Of a stretch of DNA of 64,000 nt, positions 15,767-26,200 are shown one piece after another. The notes under the pieces were generated by a model. The model did not search any database. It saw only the letters and a program-made list of their open reading frames with translations, and was not told the origin of the DNA. This DNA is from Sphingomonas sp. BK345. Its GTDB lineage: Bacteria > Pseudomonadota > Alphaproteobacteria > Sphingomonadales > Sphingomonadaceae. Position numbers and translations under genes: made by a program. The DNA lies in contig NZ_JACHZX010000002.1 of assembly GCF_014193845.1 (NCBI RefSeq), positions 434,001-498,000 on the forward strand, written 5' to 3'. Every line of letters begins with the position of its first letter. Positions within the stretch are counted from its first letter, which is position 1.

Positions 15767-18103
15767 ATGATCACGATCGCGCCCGCTACCGCGGTGATCG
15801 TCGGTACCGTCGTGGCGCTGCTGCTGGTCGCCGGTGCGGTGCTGCTCGCGCTCGGGCTGCGCGCGCGTGCCGCCGCGGCGGGGGCGATCCGCGGGCGTGA
15901 CGCGCTCGAGTCGTTGCTGGCGGTGGCGCCGATGCAGCCGGTGGTGGTCCATCCCGACGGGCGCGTCGAGATGGCGCGCCGCGTCGCCGACTGGCTCGGC
16001 CTCTCGGGCGTGCCGTCCTACCTCCAGGAGCTTGAGGCGGCGGGGTGGGGCATGGACTCGTCCGACGCGGAGGCGATGGCGCGCGAGCTGTCGGCGTGCC
16101 AGCGTTCGGCACGCGGCTTCTCGCGCAGCCTGCACGCGCGCGACGGACAGCGCACGCTGACGGTGCAGGGCGAGCGGCGCGGCAGCGCGGTGCTGCTGTG
16201 GTTCTACGACTCGACCGTCAGTGAGGGCGAGCGGCGCCGGCTCCGTGCCGAATATGCCGAGCTGTCCGACGCTTTCGATGCGCTCACCGGGCTCGTCGAG
16301 GCGGCACCGCTGCCGATGTGGTATCGCGACACCGATCTGCACATCGCGATCGTCAACTCGGCCTATGTCAGCGCGGTCGAGGGCAGCGACGCCGCCGACG
16401 TGGTCGGGCGCGGGCTCGAATTGGTCGACGGCTCGGGGCAGGGTGGACCCAGCGCCGGCGCGGAGGTGGCGCTCGCGGAGGGCCGACCGCAGCAGCGCGT
16501 CCTGCCTGCCACGATCGGCGGGGCGCGGCGCTCGCTGCGGATCCACGACGTGCCGCTGCCGGTCGGCGGAGTCGCCGGCTACGCGATCGACATCGAGGAG
16601 CTGGAGCAGAGCCAGGCGCGCGAACGCCGCTTCGCCGACGCGCAGCGCGCGATGCTGGACCGCCTCTCCGCCGGCGTGGCGCAGTTCGGGCGCGACCGCA
16701 GTCTGGTCTTCTGCAACCAGCCGTTCCGCCGCATGTTCGCGATGCGGCTGGAGTGGCTCGCCGACCGGCCCGAGTTCGATCGCGTGCTGGAGCGGATGCG
16801 CGAGGCCAATCGCGTGCCCGAGGTGCGCGACTTCCCCGGCTGGAAGGCGGAACGGCGCGGCTGGTTCGTCGACGCCGAGGGCGCGATCGAGGAGAATTGG
16901 CACCTGCCCGGCGGCACGCACCTGCGCGTCGTGGCGCAGCCTTTGCCCGACGGTGGGCTGCTGCTGATCTTCGAGGATCGCACCGAACAGGTCCAGCTCG
17001 CCAGCGCGCGCGACACCCTGCTGCGCGTCCGCACCGCCACCTTCGACAACCTGTTCGAGGCGCTGGGCGTCTTCGCCGCCGATGGACGGTTGCAGCTGTG
17101 GAACAATCGCTTCCGCGCGCTGTGGGATCTCGACGAGGAGTTCCTCACCGGCCACCCCCGCGTCGACGTCATCGCCGAGAAGGTCGCGGCCAAGCTCTCC
17201 AACCCGCGCCGCGCGCGCTCGATCGCCGAGCTGGTGCGCGTCGCCACCGTCGAGCGGCAGCAGCGCGCGGGGCATATTGCGCTGGCGGACGGGCGTAACT
17301 TCGAGTTCGCAGCGGTGCCGCTGCCCGATGGCAACGCGCTGTTCACGATGCTCGACGTCACCGACAGCCGCGCGATGGAGCAGGCGCTGCGCGATCGCAA
17401 CGACGCGTTGGAGGCGGCCGACCGCGTCAAGACCGCCTTCGTCGCCAACATGAGCTACGAGCTGCGCACGCCGCTCACCTCGATCAGCGGCTTCGCGGAG
17501 ATGCTGCACGGCGGCTATGCCGGTGAACTGTCTGCCGACGCGACCGCTTATCTCGACGCCATCCTCGACTCGGTCGATCGCCTCGGCCTCCTGATCGACG
17601 ACGTGCTCGACCTGACCTCCACCGATACCGGCGCGCGCCCGCTCGAGCGCAGCGACGTTGATCTCGGCGCGGTCGCGCGTGCCGCGGCGGACGCGCTGCG
17701 CGCGGCGGCCAAGCGCCACCACGTCGAGCTGGCGATCGAGGTGCAGCGGTCGGCGGGCCGGCTCACCGGCGACGCGCGGCGCATCCGCGAGGCGATCGAG
17801 CACCTGCTGCGTCACGCGGTCGGCTCTGCGCGCAGCGAAGGCCGCGTGCTGCTCCACGTCGACGGCAACGCCAAGACCGCGCGCATCATCGTTTCCGACG
17901 ACGGCGAGGGCCTGTCGCCCGAGGTCGCCGCGCGCGCCTTCGACCGCTTCGCGCAGAGCGGCGTCTCGGCCGGCAGCGAGCGCGCGCTCGGGCTGGGGCT
18001 GCCGCTCGCCAAGCAGTTCGTCGAGGCGCACGGCGGGACGATCACGCTGGTGAGCGAGCCTGGCGAGGGCACGCTGATCACGGTGGAGCTGCCGCGGCGA
18101 TGA
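15767..18103 (+). CDS. divL: DivL-like pseudo-histidine kinase
   Basis: Cell-cycle sensor-kinase homologue of 778 residues. An N-terminal membrane segment (about residues 8-32) is followed by PAS-type sensory regions (about 180-540), a dimerisation helix and a HATPase domain (about 660-776). The H-box reads NMSYELRTPL with Tyr564 where kinases have the phospho-accepting His, the hallmark of DivL, which in Caulobacter controls CckA and thus CtrA. The N-box reads HLLRHA (679-684), lacking the Mg-binding Asn, while DDGEG and GLGLPLAKQF remain. It overlaps tsaE by ATGA. I infer a scaffold or regulator rather than an active kinase. Confidence 0.9.
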   Translation: MITIAPATAVIVGTVVALLLVAGAVLLALGLRARAAAAGAIRGRDALESLLAVAPMQPVVVHPDGRVEMARRVADWLGLSGVPSYLQELEAAGWGMDSSDAEAMARELSACQRSARGFSRSLHARDGQRTLTVQGERRGSAVLLWFYDSTVSEGERRRLRAEYAELSDAFDALTGLVEAAPLPMWYRDTDLHIAIVNSAYVSAVEGSDAADVVGRGLELVDGSGQGGPSAGAEVALAEGRPQQRVLPATIGGARRSLRIHDVPLPVGGVAGYAIDIEELEQSQARERRFADAQRAMLDRLSAGVAQFGRDRSLVFCNQPFRRMFAMRLEWLADRPEFDRVLERMREANRVPEVRDFPGWKAERRGWFVDAEGAIEENWHLPGGTHLRVVAQPLPDGGLLLIFEDRTEQVQLASARDTLLRVRTATFDNLFEALGVFAADGRLQLWNNRFRALWDLDEEFLTGHPRVDVIAEKVAAKLSNPRRARSIAELVRVATVERQQRAGHIALADGRNFEFAAVPLPDGNALFTMLDVTDSRAMEQALRDRNDALEAADRVKTAFVANMSYELRTPLTSISGFAEMLHGGYAGELSADATAYLDAILDSVDRLGLLIDDVLDLTSTDTGARPLERSDVDLGAVARAAADALRAAAKRHHVELAIEVQRSAGRLTGDARRIREAIEHLLRHAVGSARSEGRVLLHVDGNAKTARIIVSDDGEGLSPEVAARAFDRFAQSGVSAGSERALGLGLPLAKQFVEAHGGTITLVSEPGEGTLITVELPRR

Positions 18104-18564
18104 GTGTCGCGCACGGCTCGCTGCGGCTGGCCGACGCCCCCGCCACGCTGGCGCTCGGCGCCTCGCTCGCGCCGCTGCTGCGCGCCGGTGATGTGGTGAC
18201 GCTGTCGGGCGGACTGGGCGCGGGCAAGACCAGCCTGGCGCGCGGCGTGCTGGCGGCGCTCGGGCTCGCCGACGAAGCACCGAGCCCGACCTTCGCGATC
18301 GTCCAGCCCTATGCGCCGCCCGAGGTGTCGCTGCCGCTGCTCCACGTCGACCTTTACCGGCTCGACGATCCGATCGAGGTGGAGGAACTCGGCCTCGACG
18401 AGGCGCGGCTCGATTCGGCGCTGCTGATCGAATGGCCCGAACGCGCCGGGATGGGGCGCTGGCCCGACGCGCTGGCACTCACCCTTGCCGCCGAGCCGGA
18501 CGGCGCGCGGCGCTTGACTTGGAAGGCGCCGCCCGCTTGGGGAGCGCGATGGCGACCCCGATGA
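18100..18564 (+). CDS. tsaE: tRNA threonylcarbamoyladenosine biosynthesis ATPase TsaE
   Basis: P-loop ATPase of 154 residues that works with TsaB and TsaD to install threonylcarbamoyl on A37 of ANN-decoding tRNAs. Walker A is GGLGAGKTSLARG (about residues 38-50), followed by SPTFAIVQPY and HVDLYRLDDPIEVEELGLDE (about 81-100), then LLIEWPERAG, all diagnostic of TsaE. The start overlaps the divL stop by ATGA and the end overlaps amgK by 16 bp. The divL-tsaE-amgK-murU order is, as I recall, common in alphaproteobacteria, although tRNA modification and cell-wall recycling are not obviously linked. Confidence 0.95.
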   Translation: MSVAHGSLRLADAPATLALGASLAPLLRAGDVVTLSGGLGAGKTSLARGVLAALGLADEAPSPTFAIVQPYAPPEVSLPLLHVDLYRLDDPIEVEELGLDEARLDSALLIEWPERAGMGRWPDALALTLAAEPDGARRLTWKAPPAWGARWRPR

Positions 18565-19538
18565 CGCCGCCGGCGGACGCCGCGGCCTTTCTCGACACCC
18601 ACGGCTGGCACCAGGCGCGGATCGACCCGCTCGCGGGCGACGCCTCGTTCCGGCGCTATTTCCGCGTCGTCGCGGGCGAGCGGCGCGGCATCCTGATGGA
18701 CGCGCCGCCGCCGCAAGAGGACCCGCGCCCGTTCCTCGACGTCGCGCGCTGGCTCGCCGAGCGCGGCTTCGCGGCGCCCGCGGTTCACGCGGTCGATCTC
18801 GAGCGCGGGCTCGTGCTGCTCGAGGATTTCGGCGACGAGCGGCTGCGCGAGACCGCCGACGCCAACCCGGAGGCCGCGGTGCCGCTCTACGCCGCCGCGA
18901 TCGATTTGCTCGTGGCCCTACGCGGCCATCCTGCCGCCGCGGTACGCGCCTACGACCGCGCCGAGCTGCAGCGCGAGGCGGGGCTGCTCACCGACTGGTA
19001 TTGCCCCGCGATCGGCGTCATGGTCGACGTCGAGGGATATCGCGCCGCCTGGGACAAGGTGCTCGGCCACGCCGAGGCGGCGGTGCCCGTGACCGTGCTG
19101 CGCGACTATCACGCCGAGAATTTGATGCTCGTCGGTGCCGGGCGCTCGCTCGGCCTGCTCGACTTCCAGGACGCGCTCGCGGGGCACCCAGCGTATGACC
19201 TCGTCTCGCTGCTGCAGGACGCGCGTCGCGACGTCGACCCATCGCTCGAGGAGCGGATGCTGGCACGCTACCGAGCCGCGACGGGCGAGGGGGACGCCTT
19301 CCTGCGCGCCTATCACGTGCTCGGCGCGCAGCGGAACGCCAAGATCATCGGCATCTTCACCCGACTGTGGCAGCGCGACGGCAAGCCGCGCTACCCGGCG
19401 CTGTGCCCGCGCGTGTGGGGTTATCTCGAGCGCGACCTCGGCCAGCCGGTGCTTGCCCCGGTGGCGCGCTGGTTCGCGGACAACCTGCCTCCCGAGCTGC
19501 GTGGCGACCCGATGCTGATCGCCGGCGCGCGCGCGTGA
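18549..19538 (+). CDS. amgK: N-acetylmuramate/N-acetylglucosamine kinase AmgK
   Basis: Sugar kinase of 329 residues in the aminoglycoside-phosphotransferase fold. AmgK phosphorylates N-acetylmuramate (and GlcNAc) at the anomeric position in the peptidoglycan-recycling route that bypasses de novo UDP-MurNAc synthesis. Kinase motifs: GDASFRRYFRV near residue 30, LEDFGDERL near 94, the catalytic loop VLRDYHAENLML (about 183-194) and the metal-binding LGLLDFQDALAGHPAYDL (about 201-218). It is assigned AmgK rather than a generic kinase because murU follows immediately. It overlaps tsaE (16 bp) and murU (4 bp). The ATG at 18549 follows GGAG; a second ATG is at 18561. Confidence 0.9.
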   Translation: MATPMTPPADAAAFLDTHGWHQARIDPLAGDASFRRYFRVVAGERRGILMDAPPPQEDPRPFLDVARWLAERGFAAPAVHAVDLERGLVLLEDFGDERLRETADANPEAAVPLYAAAIDLLVALRGHPAAAVRAYDRAELQREAGLLTDWYCPAIGVMVDVEGYRAAWDKVLGHAEAAVPVTVLRDYHAENLMLVGAGRSLGLLDFQDALAGHPAYDLVSLLQDARRDVDPSLEERMLARYRAATGEGDAFLRAYHVLGAQRNAKIIGIFTRLWQRDGKPRYPALCPRVWGYLERDLGQPVLAPVARWFADNLPPELRGDPMLIAGARA

Positions 19539-20290
19539 CCCGCCCGCACTACATCCGCCCCGATCCCGGCGCACGCGTGCCGCGCACCGCGATGGTGATG
19601 GCGGCGGGGATCGGTAAGCGCATGCGACCGCTCACCGCGACGCGGCCCAAGCCGCTGGTCGAGGTGGCGGGACGCGCGCTGCTCGACCATGTCTTCGACC
19701 GGTTGCGCGCGGCCGGGGTGGAGCGCGCGGTAGTCAACGTTCACTATCTCGCCGACGCGTTGGAAGCGCATCTGCGCCACCGCGTGCGCGGCATCGAGGT
19801 GATCGTGTCGGACGAGCGCGAGCGGCTGATGGAGACCGGCGGCGGACTGGTGAAGGCGCGCGCGCTGCTCGGGGATGAGCCGTTCCTCGTCGTCAACAGC
19901 GACAATTTCTGGCTCGACGGGCCGACCGACGCGATCCGCCAGCTCGCCGCGCGCTGGGACGGCGCGACGATGGACGCGCTGATGCTGATGGTGCCGTGCG
20001 CGCGTGCCCACAACCACGGCGGGCAGGGCGACTTCCACCTCGCTCCCGACGGCCGCGTGACCGGACGGCGCAAGCCCGGCCGCGTCGCGCCTTTCGTCTA
20101 TACCGGCGTGCAGATCATGGCGCCGTCGCTGATCCGCGACTGGCCGGAGGGGCCGTTCTCCACCAACCTCTTCTGGAACCGCGCGATCGAGGCCGGGCGC
20201 GCCTATGGCTTCGTCCATCAGGGCCTGTGGTCCGAGGTCAACGTGCCGGGCGCGATCGCGCGTACCGAGGCGCTGCTCGCCGATGTCTGA
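19535..20290 (+). CDS. murU: N-acetylmuramate alpha-1-phosphate uridylyltransferase MurU
   Basis: Nucleotidyltransferase of 251 residues that turns MurNAc-1-phosphate and UTP into UDP-MurNAc, the step after AmgK in peptidoglycan recycling. The N-terminal nucleotide-binding signature is MVMAAGIGKRMRPLTATRPKPLVEVAG (starting near residue 16), followed by VVNSDNFWLDGP (about 118-129) with the metal-binding Asp and VYTGVQIMAPSL near 188. The start is GTG 19535 overlapping the amgK stop; an ATG exists at 19592 but would truncate the strand leading into the signature. Its stop lies inside the start of addB. Bypassing MurA gives intrinsic fosfomycin resistance in characterised organisms. Confidence 0.92.
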   Translation: MTRPHYIRPDPGARVPRTAMVMAAGIGKRMRPLTATRPKPLVEVAGRALLDHVFDRLRAAGVERAVVNVHYLADALEAHLRHRVRGIEVIVSDERERLMETGGGLVKARALLGDEPFLVVNSDNFWLDGPTDAIRQLAARWDGATMDALMLMVPCARAHNHGGQGDFHLAPDGRVTGRRKPGRVAPFVYTGVQIMAPSLIRDWPEGPFSTNLFWNRAIEAGRAYGFVHQGLWSEVNVPGAIARTEALLADV

Positions 20291-23279
20291 CTCGCCCGGC
20301 CGCCGGCGCGGCCTGCGGCTCTATTCCATTCCGGCGCACCGTTCCTTCGCCGACGCGCTCGTCGCCGGACTGCTGCGCCGCTACGGCGCCGACCGCATGG
20401 CGCTCGCGCGCGGCGTCGTGCTGGTACCCAACAATCGCGCCGGACTCGCGATCAGCGACGCCTTCGTGCGCGCCAGCGGCGGCGCGCTGCTGCTGCCGCG
20501 GATCGTGGCACTCGGGGGCGACGATCTGGAGGCGGCGGTCGGGGCTGCGCTCGATCCGGCCGACGCGGTGCCGCCGCTGCCGCCCGCGATCGACCCGCTC
20601 GAGCGTCGCATGATCCTCGCCCGGCTAGTCAGCGAGGAGCGTGCCGCGAGCGGGCGCGCGGTCGACGCGGCCGAGGCGGTGCGGCTCGCGGGCGAGCTGG
20701 CGCGCACGCTCGACCAGCTGATCGTCGAGGAGGTGCCGCCCGAGACACTCGCCGCGATCGATCCCGGCGAGGGGTTGTCCGACCATTGGGAAGCGTCGCT
20801 CCGGCTGTTCCGGCTGCTGCTCGATCGCTGGCCGCAGGAGCGCGAGCGGCTCGGCCGCATCGACGCGGCGTGGCGGCGGGTGCAGCTGCTCGACCGTCAG
20901 GCGGCGCGGTGGCGGGCCGAACCGCCCGCGCGTTTCGTCTGCGCCGCCGGCATCACCGATCCCGCGCCCGCGGTGGCGCGGCTGCTCCGCGTCGTCGCTG
21001 GCCTGCCTGAGGGATCGGTGGTGTTCGCCGACCTCGACCTGAACCTTCCCGAGGAGGAGTGGGAAGCGCTCGGCCCGCATCGGCCCGATGCGATCACGGG
21101 GCTGCGCCGCCGCGCGATCGAGGTTCACCCGCAGTTCCACCTCAAGCTGCTGCTGGAGCGGATCGGCGCCGCGCGCGGCGAGGTCACCCGCTGGGGCGCG
21201 GCCAGCGAGCAGGACGCGGGCGCCGCGCGCGGCCGTGCCATCGCCAACGCGCTCGCTCCCGCCGCCTTCACCGCCAAATGGACCGGGCTCGACGCTGCCG
21301 ACCGCCGGCTCGCGGGAGTGGAGGCGGTCGAACTCGCCACGCCGGCGGAGGAGGCGCAGGCGATCGCGCTCAAGCTGCGCGAGGCGGTGGAGGAGCCAGG
21401 CCGCACCGCCGCGCTCGTCACCCCCGATCGCGCGCTGGCGCGTCGCGTCGCCGCGCACTGTCGTCGCTGGAACATCCAGGTGGACGACAGTGCGGGGCGA
21501 CCGCTGACGATCCTGCCGCCGGGCACCTTGCTCGCCGCGATCGTCGAGGCGGCGGCGCAGGGCTTCGCGCCGATGGCGCTGCTGACCCTGCTCAAGCACC
21601 CGCTGATCCGCGCGGGTGCCGAGCGTGGGGCGTGGCTCGACGGCGTGCGCAGGCTCGACCGCGCGCTCCGCGGGCCGCGGCCAGGGCCGGGGCTCGACGG
21701 CATCGACCGCCATCTCGCGGGTGGCAACGAGCGCGAGCGCGCGATCCGCTCGCGCGCGGCCGAGTGGTGGAGCGAGACGCGTGTCCTGCTCGATCCGATC
21801 GCGCGCGTGTTCGGGGACGGCGAGACGGGCCTAGCGGCGCTCGTCGCGGGGCTGCGCGAGGCAGCGCAGCGGCTCGCCGGCGACGAAGCGTGGCGCGGCC
21901 CCGCTGGGCGTGCCGCGGCCGACCTGCTCGCCGCGCTGGAGGAGCAGGCGCCGCGTGGTCCGGCGCTGGTGACCCCGGCGGGCTTCGCGACGATGCTGCG
22001 CCAGTTGATGGATGAGTCGGCGATCCGGCTGTTGCCACGCGAGCGCCACCCGCGACTGGCCATCTATGGGCTGATGGAGGCGCGCCTTCAGTCCGCCGAC
22101 CTGATGATCCTGTCGGGGCTCAACGAAGGCGTGTGGCCCGGCCTACCAGCGCCCGACCCGTGGCTCGCGCCGCGCGTCCGTGCCGAGCTGGGTCTGCCCG
22201 GGCTGGAGCGCGGCATCGGCACCGCCGCGCATGATTTCGCGCAGGCGCTCGGCGCCCCCCGCGCCCTGCTCACGCGCGCGCGGCGGGACCAGCGCTCGCC
22301 GGCGCTCGCCTCACGCTTCTGGTTGCGGCTGGAGGCCATGGCGGGCGAGCGCTTCCCGCGCACGACGGCGCTGGCCGACTGGGCGCGCGCGCTCGACCAT
22401 GGCGGCGCGCCGCATCCCGCCGCGCGGCCCGCGCCGCTGCCGCCTGCGGCGCTACGCCCGCGGGCGATCTCGGTGACGGAGGTCGACCGGCTGAAGGCCG
22501 ATCCCTACGCTTTCTACGCGCGCCGCATCCTCAAGCTGCTGCCGCTCGACCCGGTCGACGCCGACCCGAGCGCGGCGTGGCGTGGCACCGCGGTCCATGC
22601 CGTGCTCGAGGCCTGGGCGCGCGATGACCGCTGCGATCCGGCCGCGCTGCTGCCGCGCGCGCGGCTCCTGCTCCAGGATCCCGCGGCGCACCCGCTGCTG
22701 CGCGCGTTGTGGCAGCCGCGGCTGATCGCGGCGTTCGAGTGGATCGCGGCGCGCACGCTGGCCGATCGTGCGGAGGGGCGCGAGGTGCTCGCCGTGGAGG
22801 GGCGCGGCCGCGCCGAGCTCTCCGGCATCGCGCTCGACGGTCGCTTCGACCGGATCGATCGTATGCCCGACGGCGGGCTGGGGATCATCGACTACAAGAC
22901 CGGCAAGGCGCCCTCGGTCGCGGCGGTGCGCGGCGGGTTCAACCTCCAGCTCGGGCTGCTCGGTGCCATCGCCGAACAGGGTGGCTTCGCCGACGTCAAA
23001 GGCGCCGCGACCGCCTTCGAATACTGGTCTCTCGCCAAGAAAGGCGAGGGCTTCGGCTCGGTCAGCTCCCCCGCCGATCCCGCCGGCAAGGGCGGTCGCA
23101 TCCCCACCGGCGAGTTCGTCGCCGCCGCGCGCGAGAGCTTCGCTCAGGCGGCGGCGCGCTGGCTCACCGGCGAGGAGGCGTTCACCGCCAAGCTCCACCC
23201 CGAGTTCGCACCCTACGCCGAGTACGACCAGCTGATGCGTCGCGACGAATGGTACGGCCGCGAGCAGGCGCGTGGCTGA
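20283..23279 (+). CDS. addB: double-strand break repair protein AddB
   Basis: Subunit of the AddAB helicase-nuclease, which resects double-strand breaks and prepares 3' ends for RecA. The 998-residue protein is of the alphaproteobacterial type: an inactive-helicase-like N-terminal half (LYSIPAHRSFADALV onwards, with LVPNNRAGLAISDAF), the middle ILSGLNEGVWPG motif (about residue 612), and a C-terminal RecB-like nuclease containing HAVLEAWARDD and GIIDYKTGK (about residues 867-875) with the catalytic Asp and Lys. No intact Walker A is seen, as expected for this subtype. The start at 20283 overlaps murU by 8 bp and the end overlaps addA by 8 bp, so the two subunits are probably co-translated. 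Confidence 0.95.
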   Translation: MSDSPGRRRGLRLYSIPAHRSFADALVAGLLRRYGADRMALARGVVLVPNNRAGLAISDAFVRASGGALLLPRIVALGGDDLEAAVGAALDPADAVPPLPPAIDPLERRMILARLVSEERAASGRAVDAAEAVRLAGELARTLDQLIVEEVPPETLAAIDPGEGLSDHWEASLRLFRLLLDRWPQERERLGRIDAAWRRVQLLDRQAARWRAEPPARFVCAAGITDPAPAVARLLRVVAGLPEGSVVFADLDLNLPEEEWEALGPHRPDAITGLRRRAIEVHPQFHLKLLLERIGAARGEVTRWGAASEQDAGAARGRAIANALAPAAFTAKWTGLDAADRRLAGVEAVELATPAEEAQAIALKLREAVEEPGRTAALVTPDRALARRVAAHCRRWNIQVDDSAGRPLTILPPGTLLAAIVEAAAQGFAPMALLTLLKHPLIRAGAERGAWLDGVRRLDRALRGPRPGPGLDGIDRHLAGGNERERAIRSRAAEWWSETRVLLDPIARVFGDGETGLAALVAGLREAAQRLAGDEAWRGPAGRAAADLLAALEEQAPRGPALVTPAGFATMLRQLMDESAIRLLPRERHPRLAIYGLMEARLQSADLMILSGLNEGVWPGLPAPDPWLAPRVRAELGLPGLERGIGTAAHDFAQALGAPRALLTRARRDQRSPALASRFWLRLEAMAGERFPRTTALADWARALDHGGAPHPAARPAPLPPAALRPRAISVTEVDRLKADPYAFYARRILKLLPLDPVDADPSAAWRGTAVHAVLEAWARDDRCDPAALLPRARLLLQDPAAHPLLRALWQPRLIAAFEWIAARTLADRAEGREVLAVEGRGRAELSGIALDGRFDRIDRMPDGGLGIIDYKTGKAPSVAAVRGGFNLQLGLLGAIAEQGGFADVKGAATAFEYWSLAKKGEGFGSVSSPADPAGKGGRIPTGEFVAAARESFAQAAARWLTGEEAFTAKLHPEFAPYAEYDQLMRRDEWYGREQARG

Positions 23280-26200
23280 GCGCGCGGTCGGCCCGCTACC
23301 TACCTTGCGTGGCGAGCAGCTCCGCGCCAGCCGTCCCGAGGCGCATGTGTGGCTCTCGGCCTCGGCGGGGACAGGCAAGACTCAGGTGCTCGCCGCCCGC
23401 GTGTTCCGGCTGCTGCTGCGCGACGTCGAGCCCGGCGCGATCCTGTGCCTTACCTTCACCAAGGCGGGCGCGGCCGAGATGGCGGGGCGGATCAATCGGC
23501 AGCTCGCCGCGTGGGTGCGGATGGACGAGACCGAGCTCGCCGCCGACCTGCTCGCGCTCGGCGAGCGCACCACGCCCGCGCTGATCGCGCGCGCGCGGAC
23601 GCTGTTCGCCAAGGTGCTCGACGCGCCGGGCGGTGGGCTGCGCATCCAGACCATCCATGGTTTCTGCCAGGGGCTGCTGGCGGCGTTCCCGATCGAGGCC
23701 GGGCTGGTGCCGGGCTTCCGCCCGCTCGAGCCGCGCGAGGAGGCGCTGCTGCGGCGCCAGGCGCTGTCGGATCTGCTGGTCGACGCCGAGCGCGAGGGAC
23801 GTGCGGCGCCGGTCGAGACGATCGGCCGGCTCAGCCTGCGGCTCGGCGAGCAGGGCGCGGAACAGTTCCTGGTCGCCTGCGCGCGCGCCGGCGCCGCGCT
23901 GGAGGCGCTGCCGAGCGGCATCGCGCCGTTCGTCCGCGGCCAGCTCGGCGTGCCGCTCGGCGACCTCGACTCGCACGTCCATGACGCGTGCGGCGACGAC
24001 CGCGTCGACCGCGCCGCGCTCGACACGCTCGCCGCGCTCAATCGCGGCTGGGGCACCAAGAGTGGCGTGGAGCGCGCCGAGGCGATCGGCGCATGGCTGG
24101 CCGCCGCGCCGGCCGAGCGCGCCGCCACGCTCGACGCGCTCCACCTCGTCTGGGCGCGCAAGGACGGCGAGCCGCAGTCGTTCGGCAAGGGGCGCGCCCC
24201 CGCCGATCCCGATTACGCCGACCACGCGCTGCGCCTCCACGGCTGGTGCGGCGAGCTGCTGCTGCTGCGCAGCCGCGCCGCCTACGCCGACCTGCTCGGC
24301 GCCGCACTCGAGGTCGGCCGCGAGTATGCGCGCGGCTATGCCGCCGCCAAGCGCCGCGCCGGCGCGGTCGACTTCGACGACCTGATCGGCGCCGCGGTCG
24401 CGCTGCTCCAGCAGGACGGCATCGGCGAGTGGATCCGCTACAAGCTCGACCAGCAGAGCGAGCACGTGCTGGTCGACGAGGCGCAGGACACCAACGTGGC
24501 GCAATGGACGATCGTGCGCGCGCTGGTGGACGAATATTTCGTCGGGCGCGGCGTCTTCGCGCCCTCGGTGCGGACGCTGTTCACGGTGGGTGACCTGAAG
24601 CAGGCGATCTTCGGCTTCCAGGGCACCGACCCGTTCACCTTCCTCGCCGCGGAGCGCCATTTCCAGCGCAAGGCAGGTGAGGTGGCGGGCAGCGACGACA
24701 TGCCCGACGACGAGCGCGGCCTGCCGTTCGACCGTTTGTCGCTGACCGAGTCCTTCCGCTCGACCGCGCCGGTGCTCGAGTTCGTCGACGCCGCGATCGG
24801 CCAGCTCGGCGCCGACGCGCTCGGTTCGCTCGAAACCATTCCGGTCCATGCCAGCCGCGTCGCTGGTCCGGGGGCGGTGATCTTGTGGCCGGCGATCGCC
24901 GCAGGCACGAGCGAGGCGGAGGAGGACGGCGAGGAGGGCTGGGCCGACGACGCCGTGCGCCGCAACGCCTCGAACATCGCGCGCCAGGTGCGCGACTGGC
25001 TGCGCCCGGTAGAGGACGGCGGGCTGCTGCTCGGCAGCAAGGGACGCGGACTGCGGCCCGAGGACGTGATGATCCTGGTCAAGCGCCGCGGCGAGCTCGC
25101 CCAGCTGCTGGTCGCGCGGCTCTACGCCGAGGGCGTGCCGGTGGCGGGCGTCGACCGGCTGCGCCTGTCCGCGCCGCTCGCGGTGCAGGACCTACTCGCC
25201 GCGATCCGCTTCGTGCTCCAGCCTGAGGACGATCTCAGCCTCGCCAGCCTGCTCGTCTCGCCGTTGATCGGCTGGAGCCAGGACGAGCTGATGGCGCGCG
25301 CGGTGCCGCGCGAAGGCGGGCTGTGGCGGCATCTCCAGCGGACCTGCGGCGACGCGGTCGCACCGGTCGCTGCGCTGCTGGCCAGCGCCGACTATGACAC
25401 GCCCTATCGCTTCCTCGAGCAGCTGCTGTCGGGCCCGCTTGATGGGCGGCGCAAGCTGCTGGGGCGGCTTGGCGAGGAGGCGCGCGATCCGATCGAGGAA
25501 CTGCTCAACGCCGCCCTCGACTTCGAGCTCGACTCGACGCCTTCGCTGCAGCGCTTCCTCGACTGGTTCGAGCGCGACGAGGTCGAGATCGTGCGCGACG
25601 CTGCCGCGCCGCTCGATGCGGTCCGCGTGATGACCGCACACGGGGCAAAGGGGCTGCAGGCGCCGCTGGTGATCCTCGCCGACGCCACGGCGGACCCGGA
25701 TGCGACGCCGCGGTCCGTGCTGGCTTGGACGCCGGAGGGCCTGGAAGCAGCGATCCCCGTGTTCCGCCCGCGCGCGACCGAGCGCGCCGGCGCGATCGAC
25801 GCCGCGCTCGCCGCGGCCGAGCAGCGCGAGCGCGAGGAACACTGGCGCTTGTTCTACGTCGCCGCGACGCGGGCGGAAGAGCGGCTGGTGATCGCCGGCT
25901 CGCTCAGCGCCAAGTGGCAGGGTGTGCCGCCCGAGGCGAGCTGGTACGCCGCGACGGCGCGCACGTTCGATACGCTCGGCGTTCCGGCGACGGAGGAGGG
26001 GGGCGAGCGGACGTTCCTCGGCCACGCGCCGGCTGCCCCTGTCGTTGCCCGGCGCGCCACGGCGGCGAGCGCGCCCGCCGCGGCGCTGCCGGACTGGGCA
26101 CGCCGCGCCGCACCCGAGGATGCTAAGCCGCCACGCCCGCTCACGCCCTCGTCGATCGGCGACGATTCGGTCGCCGACCCGCCGCCGACACCCGCCACCA

